From contig MU405224.1 in NCBI GenBank assembly GCA_022836615.1, positions 248,001 through 312,000 of the forward strand: a DNA stretch of 64,000 nucleotides, in the 5' to 3' direction. The notes beneath the pieces were generated by a model. It had not been told where the DNA came from and did not search any database. It saw nothing but the letters and a program-made list of their open reading frames with translations. Below, in pieces: positions 45,809 to 57,834 of this stretch. Source of the DNA: Annulohypoxylon bovei var. microspora. Lineage: Eukaryota > Ascomycota > Sordariomycetes > Xylariales > Hypoxylaceae. Position numbers and translations under genes: made by a program. The stretch's first letter is position 1. The number at the start of each line of letters is the position of its first letter.

Positions 45809-47243
45809 ATGCGCTCAACAGTCTGCGCCCTCTGCAGGCCCCTGGTCGGCTCAACCAGGAAACATATCCTGCGCCCAGTTCTACAGCAACAGAGGCGTAA
45901 TGAGTCTACCAATGCCAGTGATGCTAGCAACGCCCAACAGGGGGTGGCAGAGGGGAAGAGGAAGAGAAATGTCGTCTTCTCAGGGATCCAGCCCACCGGT
46001 ATACCACATCTAGGAAACTACCTGGGGGCACTACGGCAATGGAAGCAACTGCAAGACGACGTAGAAGCGTCCGGGTCGGGAGACAAGCTGCTCTTCTCAG
46101 TCGTGGACCTCCACGCCATCACCATCCCACAGGAGGCTTCTGTCTTGCGTCTCTGCCGCCGCGAGATGATGGCCGCGCTGCTAGCCATCGGCCTCGACCC
46201 GGACAAGGGGTCGACCATCTTCTTTCAGAGCTCCGTGCCCCAGCACACGGAGCTCATGTGGATTCTCAGCTGCACGGCTTCGATGGGGTACCTGGGCCGG
46301 ATGACGCAGTGGAAGGTGTGTTTATCCCCACCCTCCTTTTTTTAAAACACGGCCCAGATGAAAAGGGCGGATGAACGATGAGAAATATAAGATCTGACTG
46401 ACTTGGGACACGCAGAGCAAACTCGCAGCGCAAAACCACGCGGCGGACATCGACGAGCTGGCCACGACGAATCTAAAATTGGGCCTGTTCTCGTACCCCG
46501 TGCTGCAGGCGGCGGACGTGCTGGTGCACCGGGCGACCCACGTCCCCGTCGGCGAGGACCAGCGGCAGCACCTCGAGTTCGCGCGGGAGTGCGCCACGAA
46601 CTTCAACCACACGTTCGCCGACATCCTGGTCCCGCCCGAGACCATGACCAGTACGTTCCTCTACTTCTTTCTTCCTTTCTCCCTCCACCTTTTCCCCCCA
46701 TACCCTCTTCTCCTATAAGTACCCAGGGATGTCCACGACATAACAAGCAGCCCTCTAACCCACCCCGCAGCCCCCTCGCCGCGCGTCATGTCCCTGACGC
46801 ACCCGCACAACAAGATGTCGAAGTCGACGCCGAACCACCGGTCGCGGATCCTGATAACCTCGCCGGAGGCCGACATCCGGTCGCGGCTGCAGGGCGCCGT
46901 GACCGACAGCCAGAACGCCATCACCTACGAGCCGCGCCGGCGGCCCGGCGTCGCCAACCTGCTCGAGCTGCTCTCGCAGTGCGGGGACGCGCGCACCCCG
47001 CCGCAGGAGCTGGCCGACCGCTTCGCCGGGCTCCCGCTCAGGCACCTGAAGGACGCCGTCGCCGACGCCGTCGTCGCCGAGCTGGCCGGCGTCAGGGACC
47101 GCTACGACGACTTCCTGCACCGCAAGGGCGGCAAGTGGATCGACGAGATCGCCGCTGAGGGCGCCGAGGAGGCGCGGCGGAGCGCTGAGGCGACCATGAG
47201 GCTGGTGCGGCACGCGGTGGGTTTTGGGTCGCGGAGGAGTTAG
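45809..47243 (+). CDS. MSW1: Mitochondrial tryptophanyl-tRNA synthetase, 404 aa, 3 exons
   Basis: Class Ic synthetase charging mitochondrial tRNA-Trp. Exons are 45809-46315, 46416-46650 and 46771-47243, with introns of 100 and 120 nt. A basic presequence of about 45 residues precedes VVFSGIQPTGIPHLGNYLGALRQW, which contains the HIGH-type motif (HLGN) and the GxQPTG substrate loop. Exon 2 carries the PVLQAADVLVH and VPVGEDQRQHLE active-site blocks; exon 3 begins PSPRVMSLTHPHNKMSKSTPN with a perfect KMSKS. Exons 2 and 3 are markedly more GC-rich than exon 1. The C-terminal helical domain is Arg/Ala-rich and normal in length. Confidence 0.95.
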
Positions 47244-47464
47244 GTGTTCTGTGCCGTTAGAGTATCGAAATCACTGCCTCTATAGCTTGTAATATCACAT
47301 ATGAATAAACACAGCCATTTACGGGTCAAGACATGGGATATTATAGTTATGTCACAATTGTAGTTTTGATTCAATTGTGCACTAGTTACTCTTTCCAATT
47401 CTATATTTATATAGCTACATCCTAGCCAGTCTTGTAAGCTATTCAACACCAGGTAATTTTGTTA

Positions 47465-50400
47465 TCACGATGCATACGCAAAGTTAGAGCCTCTACAGGC
47501 TAGCCAGAAGTTTCGGACGACCTGGTTCGTTGAGCGCTGGCCACGAAGCCTACATTGAAGTGTTAATTACGGTACTTTAGTGGAGGCAGACAAAATGGAG
47601 ACTTACATGATGACCTTCTTGAGAAACAGTGCCTTGTCCTCAGCAGATACCTTGTCGCTGGGGAATGATGGATCTTGCAAGGCAGCCTCTAGCCACTGGC
47701 GAGCGTGCGCATGCTGCACTACCAGCTTCTTCAACGGGTCGCTAAGCTTGTCTAATTCACTTCTCGCTGCTTTGCCCCCTATGTTTTGGATCAGTGATTC
47801 TGCGAGTTTAGGACCTAGATAAGTTATCGCATTGTTGATGATGTTTTGGGTATTTTGGTCATCCGTTGTGAGTGAAATGAAGGTAGTCTAATAGACCGAT
47901 GGTTAGTATTATCTTCTTTTTCCCAAAATAAGTAATAGAAAAAATAACCAACCCAAAAGTCTGCTGCTGCTTGCTTGGGCAAGGGTTCATTTCCGTTTAG
48001 TAGCTTAAAAGCAAACAGGAAGAGAAACTCCAGCATATTCGAAGGTTGGGACATAAGTATCTCCGGCCGCTTCACCATTACCTTCTGAGCAAATTCGAGA
48101 CCATACTGCGATAGCTCAGGGTCTTGGTCAGGATCTGCGTTCCTATTAGCGATCTATCATAAGTGATAAAAGGGGGGTGAAACAAAGAAAATTTCTTCGG
48201 AGTATTAGACGCATAGCTCACCTGAAAGCTGATATAACAGACCAAAAACCCAAGGCAAAAGCTGCCCAAGAACCTCTCCAACGTATCTCTTTTGGTTGCC
48301 ACTACTCAAAGACGTCAAAAATACACTTGCTGTATTTACTACGGTAGCAACACGGTTATTCCATCTGCTGGTAATGAATTCGGTTACCATCTGTGGGGGA
48401 AACACGAATGGGCCTGGGTCTGTTTCAGAGAAGCCTGCCCGAAGAATACTGCAGATAACATCAACGATTTCGCTATTATTAGAAAACGTTTCTTTAAGCC
48501 GCACAAGGAGGTTCTAAAAAGAAGTCAGTAATCCCTATTCTGTCACAATACTCGGAAAGCAGGCGGGGTCCAGTGAGTGCTCACCATAATCTCAACCTGT
48601 ACCTGGCTTAATTCGGTATTAGCGGGTGCTTGAGCACTTCCATCGCTAGTCTCTAGGTCAACAGGAGCTTCTGTAGGTGATTGGAGCCCTTTTGCGATAC
48701 TACTCAGGCAACGAAGAGCTCGGATCGCCAACTGCAGCGAGACGTCTGACGTTGGAACTTCCTCTACAGGGCGCTGCGCTAAGTCATAGGCCCTTACCAT
48801 CGACTGTATGATGTTAGAAGCTGAGACATAAATAAAGACCAACATTCTCGAAGTTAAATATACCAAAACTTACCGGATTATCAGGAGGTAGAAGAGATCC
48901 TTCAGGATAGGACGATAGCTGCAAACTGATATCGACATCTATACCAACCATTTTTAACAAACGTTGAAAGGCGCTTGCCTGACGTGCATCTCCAGGCATT
49001 GCCTGTATGATGGATGCGATGGCGCCTACGACCCTTTCCTCTGCTAACGAATCGAGTTCATGACTGCGCAACGTCCCATATTGCTCTAGAAAAGCATCAG
49101 CCTCAGGCATCAGGAGGGTCCGGCAAGAGGAGCAGAGTGTATAAATCGACTTGGAGGAAGTAACTGCGAGGTGCTTATCGCCCACAGCACTGAAAAGCAA
49201 ATTCAAGGCAGCTGGTAGAAACTCTGCATGGTTACTGAAGTAATCTGAGTAACGTTCGATAAGAGAGAGGCACGTCTGCCTTGCGCGGACGGGTACCACA
49301 TCCTGACCCTGACGCAACAATTCGAATAGGGGCGAACCGAAGACCTTGGTCAATATGTCATCGCATGAGGTTTCATCCGATACACAGTCAGATAGAGCGC
49401 CTAGGCAGAAGGCAGCCGCCTCGAGCTCTGCCCAAGCTGATTTCGGCAAGGCCTCTAATAGGTGTCCTGCAAACATGGAGACTAGTTGCTTGCCTATTAT
49501 GGCGTAAACAGCCTGCATGAAATCCGCCACATCCTTTCTCGCGTCAGAAAACGCAACCCGTTCTGTAGAGTCCCAGGAATTATAATCAGCGATAGGCGGG
49601 TACTGTATTTTTTTCCAGCTTTCTGAGACGGCCTGCATGATCTGCCATACAGGCGGCTTATCCCATTGCAGTTTATGTATTGAATCGGCTTCATAGAGGG
49701 TATCCAACAGATTTTCGACGAAGGATCCCATGTACTCTAGAGCCGGAACAAATACTCTGTTATCCACGCCCGGATATCCTTTGGTGACCAACAGACCGAT
49801 GAGGCTACTCAAGAAGCGTTGGGCTCTTTCGTTAGTCCCGTCCATCATTTCGACTACTTGGGCGTTAGCAAAAGCTAACATGAACACGCCAAATTGAGCT
49901 TCATCTTCATCTGCTTCATCATTATTAATTAGGAGAAGATATTTATCTCGACCCCAGGCACTCTCGAAAACAGAGTATAGGGCTTCGATATGGTCTGAAA
50001 GGAGAAATGGGTGCCAATCTTCTAAGATGAATGTAAGAAGGTCAACCGCAACCTCATATAGTTCGTCGTGTGGAAGGCAGTTGATGACAGGGTGAATTAG
50101 TGTTCGAAGCTGCTGGATTAATGTCTGGTCCGGTATGCGTTGGCCATACTGAAGCCAGGCTAGCAGGCAGCCTATCGAATCTACAGGGCGAGTGTTTTGT
50201 TCGCTAGCAGGTTTGATCCCACGAGTTAGAAATACTGCAACATCGCCAGCATTGTCCAATAGCCGCCGGTGGAGAGGAATGTACTTGGTGGACTTGTGGT
50301 CAATTTTCTCTGCCTCGTTGGCTAAGAACCGGGCAAACCAAGTAACTGCATAGAAATTCTCGATTTCTAAGGACTGGACCACGCCTTCAAGAGGAGAAGA

Positions 50401-51023
50401 GTCATCAATACCATCGATGGGTACACTGGTGCGATTCTCCAGGCTGTATGAAAGATGGCGTATGCATCTAGACCACGTATGTGAGTAGTGGATAAAATAC
50501 GTCACCAGCGTGTTGCAGAGCTTCTTCACAACAAAGCCAGCTGTCCCATCTCTCAAAGAAGTGATAAGAAAAGAGATAAGTTTGTTCAGCACTGAGACCG
50601 CGTCCTCGTCAGACAAACTGTCGGAAAGTAAGCCAAGTAAATTTAAGCAATTTAAAGGAGAAATACCTTTCAGTGTTTAATTTCACGGTGAAGGTCAAGG
50701 CACCGAAAAACTTAACGTTGTCATTAGGTCGACTAAGGAACCCATCTGCAAGCTGCCATCCTCTAGCAGATTTCTGAAGATTCTGAAGGGTTTCCTGAAT
50801 ACGGGAAATTGCCTGAGGAGAGTTTGGCTTGTACAACTCATGAATCAACTAATAAGATGTCAGCACTATAGTTCTAGGATATATGTCGAATGTATGATTT
50901 GGTAAAATGTATATTTCCTTTTTTTTTTGTAAAAAAAAAAAGTTCCCTTAAGCATCAAAGGAGAGCACAACTTACATTCTCAGCCTCAGGCAAAGTGATA
51001 GTAGAAAGCAGTATTTCTTCCAT
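47465..51023 (-). CDS. KAP111: Importin-beta-like karyopherin (importin-13/Kap111 type), 1,010 aa, 8 exons
   Basis: HEAT-repeat nuclear transport receptor. Exons on minus are 51023-50976, 50848-50667, 50617-48874, 48803-48585, 48513-48222, 48134-47953, 47887-47607 and 47549-47465; phases close to 1,011 codons. The importin-beta N-terminal segment reads LIHELYKPNSPQAISRIQETLQ then GWQLADGFL and NVKFFGALTFTVKLNT. Long amphipathic helices fill the rest, and the last small exon encodes LRGQRSTNQVV...FWLACRG. The whole matches the fungal importin-13/Kap111 group rather than Crm1 or Cse1, and yeast Kap122/Pdr6 is a distant relative. Cargo cannot be predicted. Intron 1 carries an A/T homopolymer hairpin. 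Confidence 0.87.
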
Positions 51024-51975
51024 GGTGGTGTTGGTTTCCATGGGGTGTCTCATCCATATCGAGAACTTAGTAGGCTATGAATGTGGAAGGTAGGATTAAA
51101 CGCTTGTGGTTTGTTGATGCATGGAAATATTATCAGGTGGTATATGTTTGTTGAAGTTGTAGATGTCGGTCAAAGAGAAAAAGTGGCAGGTTGGATGAGG
51201 CTGGATCAAATTGATTGGGAACCTTGGAAGTTCAGGTTTAACTTCAAACTCATTAATAGCATTAGGTAAAATACCTGTAAGTATGTACAGTTGTATAAGC
51301 AATCGGTGATACCACCAAAGTGTATGGTGTATGTACTCTGAATATGTGTACTCGGGGCATTGACTCGGAGTGATTGGAAGTTGCTACCGGGTGTGCTCCA
51401 AACGTCATCCCGAAACTCACAGCTTCCAGTGCCCAATTTTGATGGTGGGGTGGAGAGTTGCCGTCTTGGAAAGCGCTGTGCGTACCGTGTACCGTCGCGT
51501 GAGCATTCTCTAAGTACAAGTCCAGGTGTCACGAAACATATGTACGCTAAAGATATCAAAATATTGTCCGATATTCACCCAAATTTGCTGCGCACAATGG
51601 AAAAATTGTTTAATTGATAAGTACCATCCAGATTAGGGTACTTTTGAAATACATCTCATCCACCCCACCAGGGTTCTTCAAATGCCGTTGAGACTCTTTT
51701 GTGCTACGTGCATATTGGAAGGTTTAACTCTTTAATCTTTACAACTTCAACTTCTCCCAAGATTAAGATAGCAACATCAATAATTAACAATTCAAATTGA
51801 CTCCGATGGATGCATTTTCTTGATATCAATTAGGGATTTTTGGGACTTGTCTGGGCTATTTACGCCTAAGTTTGTAAGCTTCATCAGCTTCCTAGACTAC
51901 GTATAGGTTTGGATCGCAACGGTTGGTCTGCGCACTGATCACTCAACACCATTGATATTGTCACAACTGCTGCCG
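51024..51975. promoter_or_regulatory. Divergent intergenic region between the karyopherin and aminopeptidase P genes
   Basis: About 950 bp with both promoters. No supported gene; short overlapping frames on both strands lack any recognised feature. Confidence 0.5.
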
Positions 51976-54190
51976 ATGAGATTTCCCTCACCCCTATCCA
52001 CCTTGTTTACTTTGACTCCGAGGATCGCCCTCTCATCCGTTTCTGCGATACCCAAACTTGGATTCCGACTGCGGAACACCAGGACTTCACCAACAACAAT
52101 ACTACGCTCTGTTTTCCGATTCCAGAGCACTGTGGTTGCTATCAAAATGGAGAAGGTCGACACCTCTGCTCGCCTTTCTAAGCTTCGCGAGCTTATGAGA
52201 GAGCATGAAGTTGATGTTTACAGTAAGCTAGGCTGTGTATTTCAGGTAATCCTGAATTAAGTTTTTAGAACTAACCACTGTATATCTAGTTATTCCCTCT
52301 GAGGATAGTCATGCTTCTGAGTATATTGCACCTGCTGATGCTCGTCGCGCTTTCATCTCAGGCTTCACTGGTTCGGCCGGCTGTGCCGTCGTCACTCATG
52401 AAAAAGCCGCCCTGGCCACGGACGGTCGATACTTCAACCAAGCTACCCAGCAGCTTGACGAAAACTGGCTACTCTTGAAGCAAGGTCTCTTAGATGTTCC
52501 TACCTGGCAAGAATGGTCTGCAGACCAGGCTGCTGGCGGTAAAGTCGTGGCTGTGGATCCGACTTTGTTAACAAGCGGTGCCGCTAAGAAACTCTCAGAG
52601 AAGATCAAAAAGAGTGGAGGCAAGGAGCTAGCACCGGTTGGAGGAAATCTGGTCGACGTAGTTTGGGGAGAGGATAGACCGCCTCAACCAGAGGAGCCTA
52701 TAATAGTTCTTGGCGAGAAATTTGCCGGAAAGGATGCGAAGACAAAGCTTGTCGAGCTTCGTAAGGAGCTTGAGAAGAAGAAGTCGCTCGGATTTGTGGT
52801 CTCGATGCTCGACGAGATTGCTTGGCTCTTCAACCTTCGAGGAAACGACATTCCTTATAACCCAGTCTTCTTCTCGTACGCCATTGTTACTGCCGAAGAC
52901 GCTACCTTATATGTCAATTCTTCGAAGTTAAGCGCCGAGTGTCAATCCTACCTTGAGGAGAATGGTGTTTCTGTTAAGCCGTACAAGGACATATTCAGCG
53001 ATGCTTCTGCCCTCCGCGAATCGGCAGAGGCCCAGAAGAAGGACGAAGGTAGCGAGAGCAAGAAATTCTTGATCTCAAACAAGGCCTCGTGGGCCCTAAA
53101 GCGAGCGCTCGGCGGAGATAACATGGTAGAGGAGATACGGAGTCCTATTGGCGATTCTAAGGCTGTGAAGAACGAGACTGAGCTAGAAGGGATGAGACAG
53201 TGTCACATCAGAGATGGCGCTGCTTTAATCGAGTTTTTCGCTTGGCTCGAAGACCAGTTAATAGTGCAGAAGGCAACTATTGACGAAGTTGAAGCTGCGG
53301 ATAAGCTCGAATCTCTGCGTGCGAAGCAGAAGGACTTTGTTGGTCTTTCCTTTCCTTCAATTTCATCAACAGGGCCAAAGTAAGTCTAGCAAACCTAAGG
53401 ATTCGCTGCTGACTAGCCATGCTAATTACACGCTATTAGTGCTGCCGTAATTCACTACAAGCCTGAACGTGGAAGTTGCTCGGTCGTCGACCCTAAGGCA
53501 GTTTATTTATGTGATTCCGGAGCGCAGTACCTGGACGGCACTACAGACACAACTCGAACCTTGCACTTTGGCGAGCCTACGGAGGCTGAGATCGAAGCCT
53601 ACACGCTCGTATTAAAGGGAAACATCGCTTTAGACAGAGCCGTGTTCCCCAAAGGAACAACAGGCTTTGCACTTGATGGCCTTGCGCGCCAGTATCTCTG
53701 GGTATGTCTAATTTTAAACTTTGATAGTTCTCAGTTTTGCTTACATAAGGGGTTTTTAAAATAGCAAAACGGACTCGATTACCGTCACGGCACTGGTCAT
53801 GGAGTCGGTTCGTACCTAAATGTGCACGAAGGTCCGATTGGCATTGGTACCAGGGTACAGTACTCGGAGGTTTCTCTATCTCCTGGTAATGTCATCTCCG
53901 ATGAGCCCGGCTATTATGAAGACGGTTCTTTCGGCATCCGCATCGAGAACATCGTCATGGTTAAGGAAGTCAAGACAAAGTACAAATTTGGCGACAAGCC
54001 GTACCTTGGGTTTGAGCACGTCACCATGGTACCGTACTGCCGCAAGCTCATCGATTCTAGCCTTTTGGCAGATGCAGAGAAGAAATGGCTGAACGACTAC
54101 AATGAGGATATCTGGAATAAGACGAAGGGATATTTCGAGAACGACAAGGTGACGACGGCATGGCTAAAGAGGGAAACACAGTCTTTCTAA
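51976..54190 (+). CDS. ampp: Xaa-Pro aminopeptidase P (M24B), 674 aa from the first ATG or 617 aa from the second
   Basis: Dimetal peptidase removing N-terminal residues before proline. Exons are 51976-52222, 52290-53379, 53440-53701 and 53765-54190. Translation from ATG 52147 gives MEKVDTSARLSKLREL and the 617 residues typical of fungal cytosolic AMPP. An in-frame upstream ATG at 51976 adds 57 residues that are Arg/Ser/Thr-rich and nearly free of acids, like a mitochondrial presequence. Two N-terminal creatinase-like domains (FTGSAGCAVVT, ALATDGRYFNQA) precede the pita-bread catalytic domain. Metal ligands appear as the two Asp of LDGTTDTTR, the His of GTGHGVG, the Glu of EPGYYE and the Glu of GIRIENIV. 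Family assignment is very secure. Confidence 0.95.
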
Positions 54191-54254
54191 ACAGGAGACT
54201 AGTATTGTTTCTTTTAATGCATTGCGTCGGTTGCTACGTTGATTGCCTAGGGTA

Positions 54255-54818
54255 CTAGAATTGCATGAAAGCAGACATGGCGAAGAACAGCCCAAATGAC
54301 AACTTAAACGCAGGATCCTTCTCCAAGGCTGCCAACACGCGTGAATTCCCCAGTCGTTGTTTCAATCTCAGCTGCTGTACTATATCGAGGCCGTATCTCG
54401 ATGCCACCTAACTGGTATTAGAACCAAGGACTTGCTCGGGAACTTGTTGATTGCATACCTGAACGATCACTACAGAAAGCCCTAGAAGTAAGACCAGCGT
54501 ACGTGAGAATATGCTAATGAGAACTCCAGATACGAATCCTAGATTTTTTTCAGTCAGTCACAGGCCCAATCACATCGCTTGTTTATCCAAGTCTAACATA
54601 CCTGTAATGCTACCTCCAGAAAGCTGCTTCAGAAGCTCCGGGTCTAACCTCTCCTTAACAGGAGGAAGGTTACTAATTGGTCGCGGCGTCTCTCTCGCAT
54701 CTAACCGGAGCTTAGGCTGCCTAAATGTTGTCAAGCTCGTGCCCAGAGACAACCCGACGATGCCGGCAGTGAGAGCATGTCTCGGCAGGCGGGTTCTTGT
54801 GAGTAGTCTTGCCGACAT
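54255..54818 (-). CDS. FUN14-domain protein, probably mitochondrial outer membrane, 149 aa, 3 exons
   Basis: Small FUN14-family membrane protein, related to FUNDC1-type proteins. Exons on minus are 54818-54602, 54538-54459 and 54407-54255; introns are 63 and 51 nt. The N-terminus (MSARLLTRTRLPRHALTAGI) is basic and hydrophobic. The FUN14 core starts at ERLDPELLKQLSGGSITG and passes through the hydrophobic segment GFVSGVLISIFSRTLVLLLG into a second amphipathic or hydrophobic segment. The C-terminus ends in a short hydrophobic helix (FGLFFAMSAFMQF). It is tail to tail with the aminopeptidase gene, with only 64 bp between stop codons. Function in fungi is poorly known. Confidence 0.85.
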
Positions 54819-55502
54819 ATTTTTAGAAATCGGAGTTATGGTAGATGATATAAAAACTAATTGAGTAATTCTGGCTTCTAAGATACGACTTGACGGGGGA
54901 AATAATGAGGCTGAAATGTCTACTTGGTTATGAAAGTGGGAGCTTCGGAGCACCTCCCTAGCTACCTACCTACCTATTGACGTCACTAGTTACAGCTGTA
55001 CTCTAGGGCTGCGGGTGGACACCAAACGGCTTCAGGGCTGCTGATAGAACCCTTAGGATCCCTGAATCACTCCGCATGTGCCCCAAAATTCACGGAGTTT
55101 CGGAGTATTTAGCCTATGCACGATTTGTTGACATCCATTTTCAGCCTCAAGATCCTTTGCATTAGAACTCGAGAAGTTTTACTATTATTTCTTCATTATT
55201 TTCTGATGCATTCCAGCTCTACACCACTTCTGGTGTAGTATCGAGATATCAAAATCGAACGCATTACTCGACAATTCCTCTCTGAATCGGATCACTTCTT
55301 ACTCCTAAACGCCGGCACACATTTTCCTAGCCAATCCAGCTAAACGCCTTTCAATGGTATCTCAGTCTCCTCGTCAGCCCCCTTCTTTTGTACAGGCCTC
55401 CTATATTGCATAAACGGTGATGAGAGGGCTTCTACCAAACCCCGATGCATTAAAATTTCGAATGCGAACAAGAGCAATAACATTATAGTGATTCTCGAGT
55501 AC
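54819..55502. other. Intergenic region between FUN14 and CENP-A genes
   Basis: About 680 bp containing the FUN14 promoter and the CENP-A 3' UTR. A (CTAC)n tract (TAGCTACCTACCTACCTA) lies at about 54959-54976. No gene is supported. Confidence 0.5.
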
Positions 55503-56028
55503 TCAACCAAGACCGCCCCATACGCCACGTATTCGTCTAGCGAGTTGGATGTCCTTCTGCATGATGGTGACTCGCTTTGCGTGGATGGCGCACAGATTTG
55601 TGTCTTCGAAGAGGTGGACGAGAAAAGCCTCGGCAGCTTCTTGAAGCGCTAACAGGGCTTGCGATTGCCATCGCATGCCTTCATCAGCCGGACGCATCGT
55701 TAAGGCTATTTCGCGAACCTATTTCTTTCAATTAGCATCACTTGTTCCCGAATTTTTTCTAGGTGGATGAAGCGACATACCAGTCGAGCGAATGGTAGTT
55801 TCCGCAGGAGTAGATCAGTGTTGTTCTGCAATCTTCGGATCTCCCTCAGTGCGAGGGTTCCTGGCCTGTATCTTCTCCTTCGAGGGTAGGGAATTGGATC
55901 GCCAGCTAACAATAGGTCAGTGTTATTATTCAGAGAAAGGAATGATCTGTAGACATACGCCTTACTCCTCCTCCCCTTCCACCTCCACGACCTCCTCGAC
56001 CTCCTCGTCCACCACCACGACCACTCAT
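55503..56028 (-). CDS. cenH3: Centromeric histone H3 variant (CENP-A/CenH3), 136 aa, with Gly/Arg-rich tail
   Basis: Histone H3 variant that marks centromeric nucleosomes and recruits the kinetochore. Exons on minus are 56028-55959, 55905-55781 and 55718-55503; introns are 53 and 62 nt. The GTATGT donor of intron 1 gives the join VRPGDPIPYPRRRRYRPGT. The histone fold reads ALREIRRLQNNTDLLLRKLPFARLV, then REIALTM, then EAFLVHLFEDTNLCAIHAKRVTIMQKDIQLARRIRG. CENP-A features are the longer loop 1 (MRPADEGMRWQ), Ala/Leu at positions fixed in canonical H3, and a non-H3 tail. The tail consists of MSG followed by repeated RGG/RGGG. The N-terminal exon is the least certain part. Confidence 0.93.
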
Positions 56029-57023
56029 TATGATGCGATGAGTAGGTTTTGTAGAATTGAGTAGTTGTGAGCAAGCCAAGAGGCTTCGAGTCGTCAAGTA
56101 ATATGTATGCGGCTTAGCGCAAAGTAGAGGTGATGTGTCAGGTCAGAGCGAGTATAATTGTGGTGGATTCAAATTATGTCGAAGTATGGTTATAGACAGT
56201 TGAAAGCAGCTTATGAAAGAGACTGGAGATGTCTGATGGCATTGAATGGCGAACAATAATAAAAGCAGCGCATTCCGAAGAAAGAAAGAGGAAAGAAAGA
56301 ACCGCACCCGGTCAACGATTCAAAATAATGACAATGTGCAAATTGGCGAAAAAACTAAGTGGCTGGGGAGACTTTCCCATTTCCCGTTGCCTGATCAATT
56401 AGCTTTTTAGCTCCCGCAACTTCCCAATTCCTATCAATTGACGGGACGCGACTGAAGCACGACCCCTCGAGACGCGCCCCAGCCATTTCAATTAAAATCC
56501 CTGCGACACGCTAGTAACACACCCCTTGACTCTGGAACCTGGGCAATCAACCCCTTGGCTAACCCTAAACAGGAATTATGCGTCAGCCACATCTGTGGCT
56601 AAATGACTACCTACGCGGCGTAATCGATAGTCACGTCATCAACCATGAAAGATTGAATATTAATTCATCTATCCATGAATATTGATTTAAGCAAATAGTA
56701 AATCGCATGCATCCACCAATTAAATTTGACCATAACGACAGGTTGATCAATCCTCCGATAAGGCCAGATTAGCAGTGGAAATGGAAGTGACAGTGGGCTG
56801 AGGATTGATCCCGCCATCGCTGACAACTGGTAACTGTCAACTTTCTACAAACCTCCCTTCAGCCTTTTGTTTCTCCTTACAGTTCCGTACCTTGTACTCA
56901 TCGCCCTATGAATCTGATTATAAGTACAAAATTTACATAATTCTCATCATTGAGATTAATTGTTAGCCCAACTGATTATTCCATCATTGTCTCCGTTATA
57001 GATCATTCCCGCCCGCAATCAAC
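56029..57023. promoter_or_regulatory. Divergent intergenic region between CENP-A and Derlin genes
   Basis: About 1 kb with both promoters. A telobox-like AACCCTAAAC lies near 56563-56572. No gene is supported. Confidence 0.5.
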
Positions 57024-57834
57024 ATGGACCAAATGATGCCGGGCGACGGCGGCCGAAACCCGCTCGAGGCTTGGTTCTGGGAGATGCCAATATGCACGCG
57101 ATGGTGGACGACCGCAACAGTGGTGACAAGTGCGCTGGTTCAATGCCAGATGGTTACTCCGTTCCAGTTATTCTATAGCGTGCGCACTGTATTTCAGAAG
57201 GGAGAGGTAAGAGAGCAGTCCGAATTTCCGAATAGTGAAACCAAGGTGGTCGGCTTACTGACTTTTGTAGTACTGGCGATTATTGTCCACATTCCTATAC
57301 TTTGGCCCATTCTCTCTCGATCTCCTATTCCACGTCTACTTCCTCCAGCGATACGCACGTCTCCTCGAAGAGTCTTCCGGTCGATCGCCCGCCCATTTCT
57401 CATGGCTCCTGATGTACTCAATGGCCTTCCTCATCGTTCTCTCGCCGCTAGTGTCTATGCCGTTCCTCGGACATCCTCTATCTTCAACACTGGTCTACAT
57501 CTGGTCGCGACGGAACCCGAACACCCGCCTGAGCTTCCTGGGTCTGGCTGAGTTCACAGCACCTTATCTCCCCTGGGTGCTGATGACCTTCAGCCTCGTT
57601 ATGCACGGAACTGTACCCAAGGATGAGATCATGGGCGTCGTTATTGGCCACATCTGGTACTTTTTCACCGATGTGTACCCTCCGCTGCACAATGGCTCGA
57701 GGCCGCTGGATCCGCCAATGTGGTGGCGCCGTTTATTTGAGCGTAGACAACAGAGGGACGACACGGCTAACGCGATCAATAATGAGTTTGCGGTAGCAGG
57801 AGGTCCAGAACTTGCTGCGGCGGATATGCGGTAA
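57024..57834 (+). CDS. DER1: Derlin, ER-associated degradation membrane protein, 248 aa
   Basis: Rhomboid pseudoprotease of the ER membrane involved in retrotranslocation of misfolded proteins. Exons are 57024-57206 and 57271-57834, with a 64-nt phase-0 intron inside GEYWRLLSTFLYFG. The WR motif of derlins is present in YWRLL, followed by GPFSLDLLFHVYFLQRYARLLEE. Several hydrophobic segments are visible: near 25-45, 60-85, 100-130 and 140-190. The GTVPKDEIMGVVIGHIWYFF block before the last helix is also typical. No catalytic Ser-His dyad, as expected. Length is normal for fungal Derlin-1 types. Confidence 0.93.

Noticed and set aside
55340..55528. 62-codon minus-strand frame overlapping the CENP-A 3' end
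   Set aside because: It lies mostly in the 3' UTR of the CENP-A gene with no independent support.
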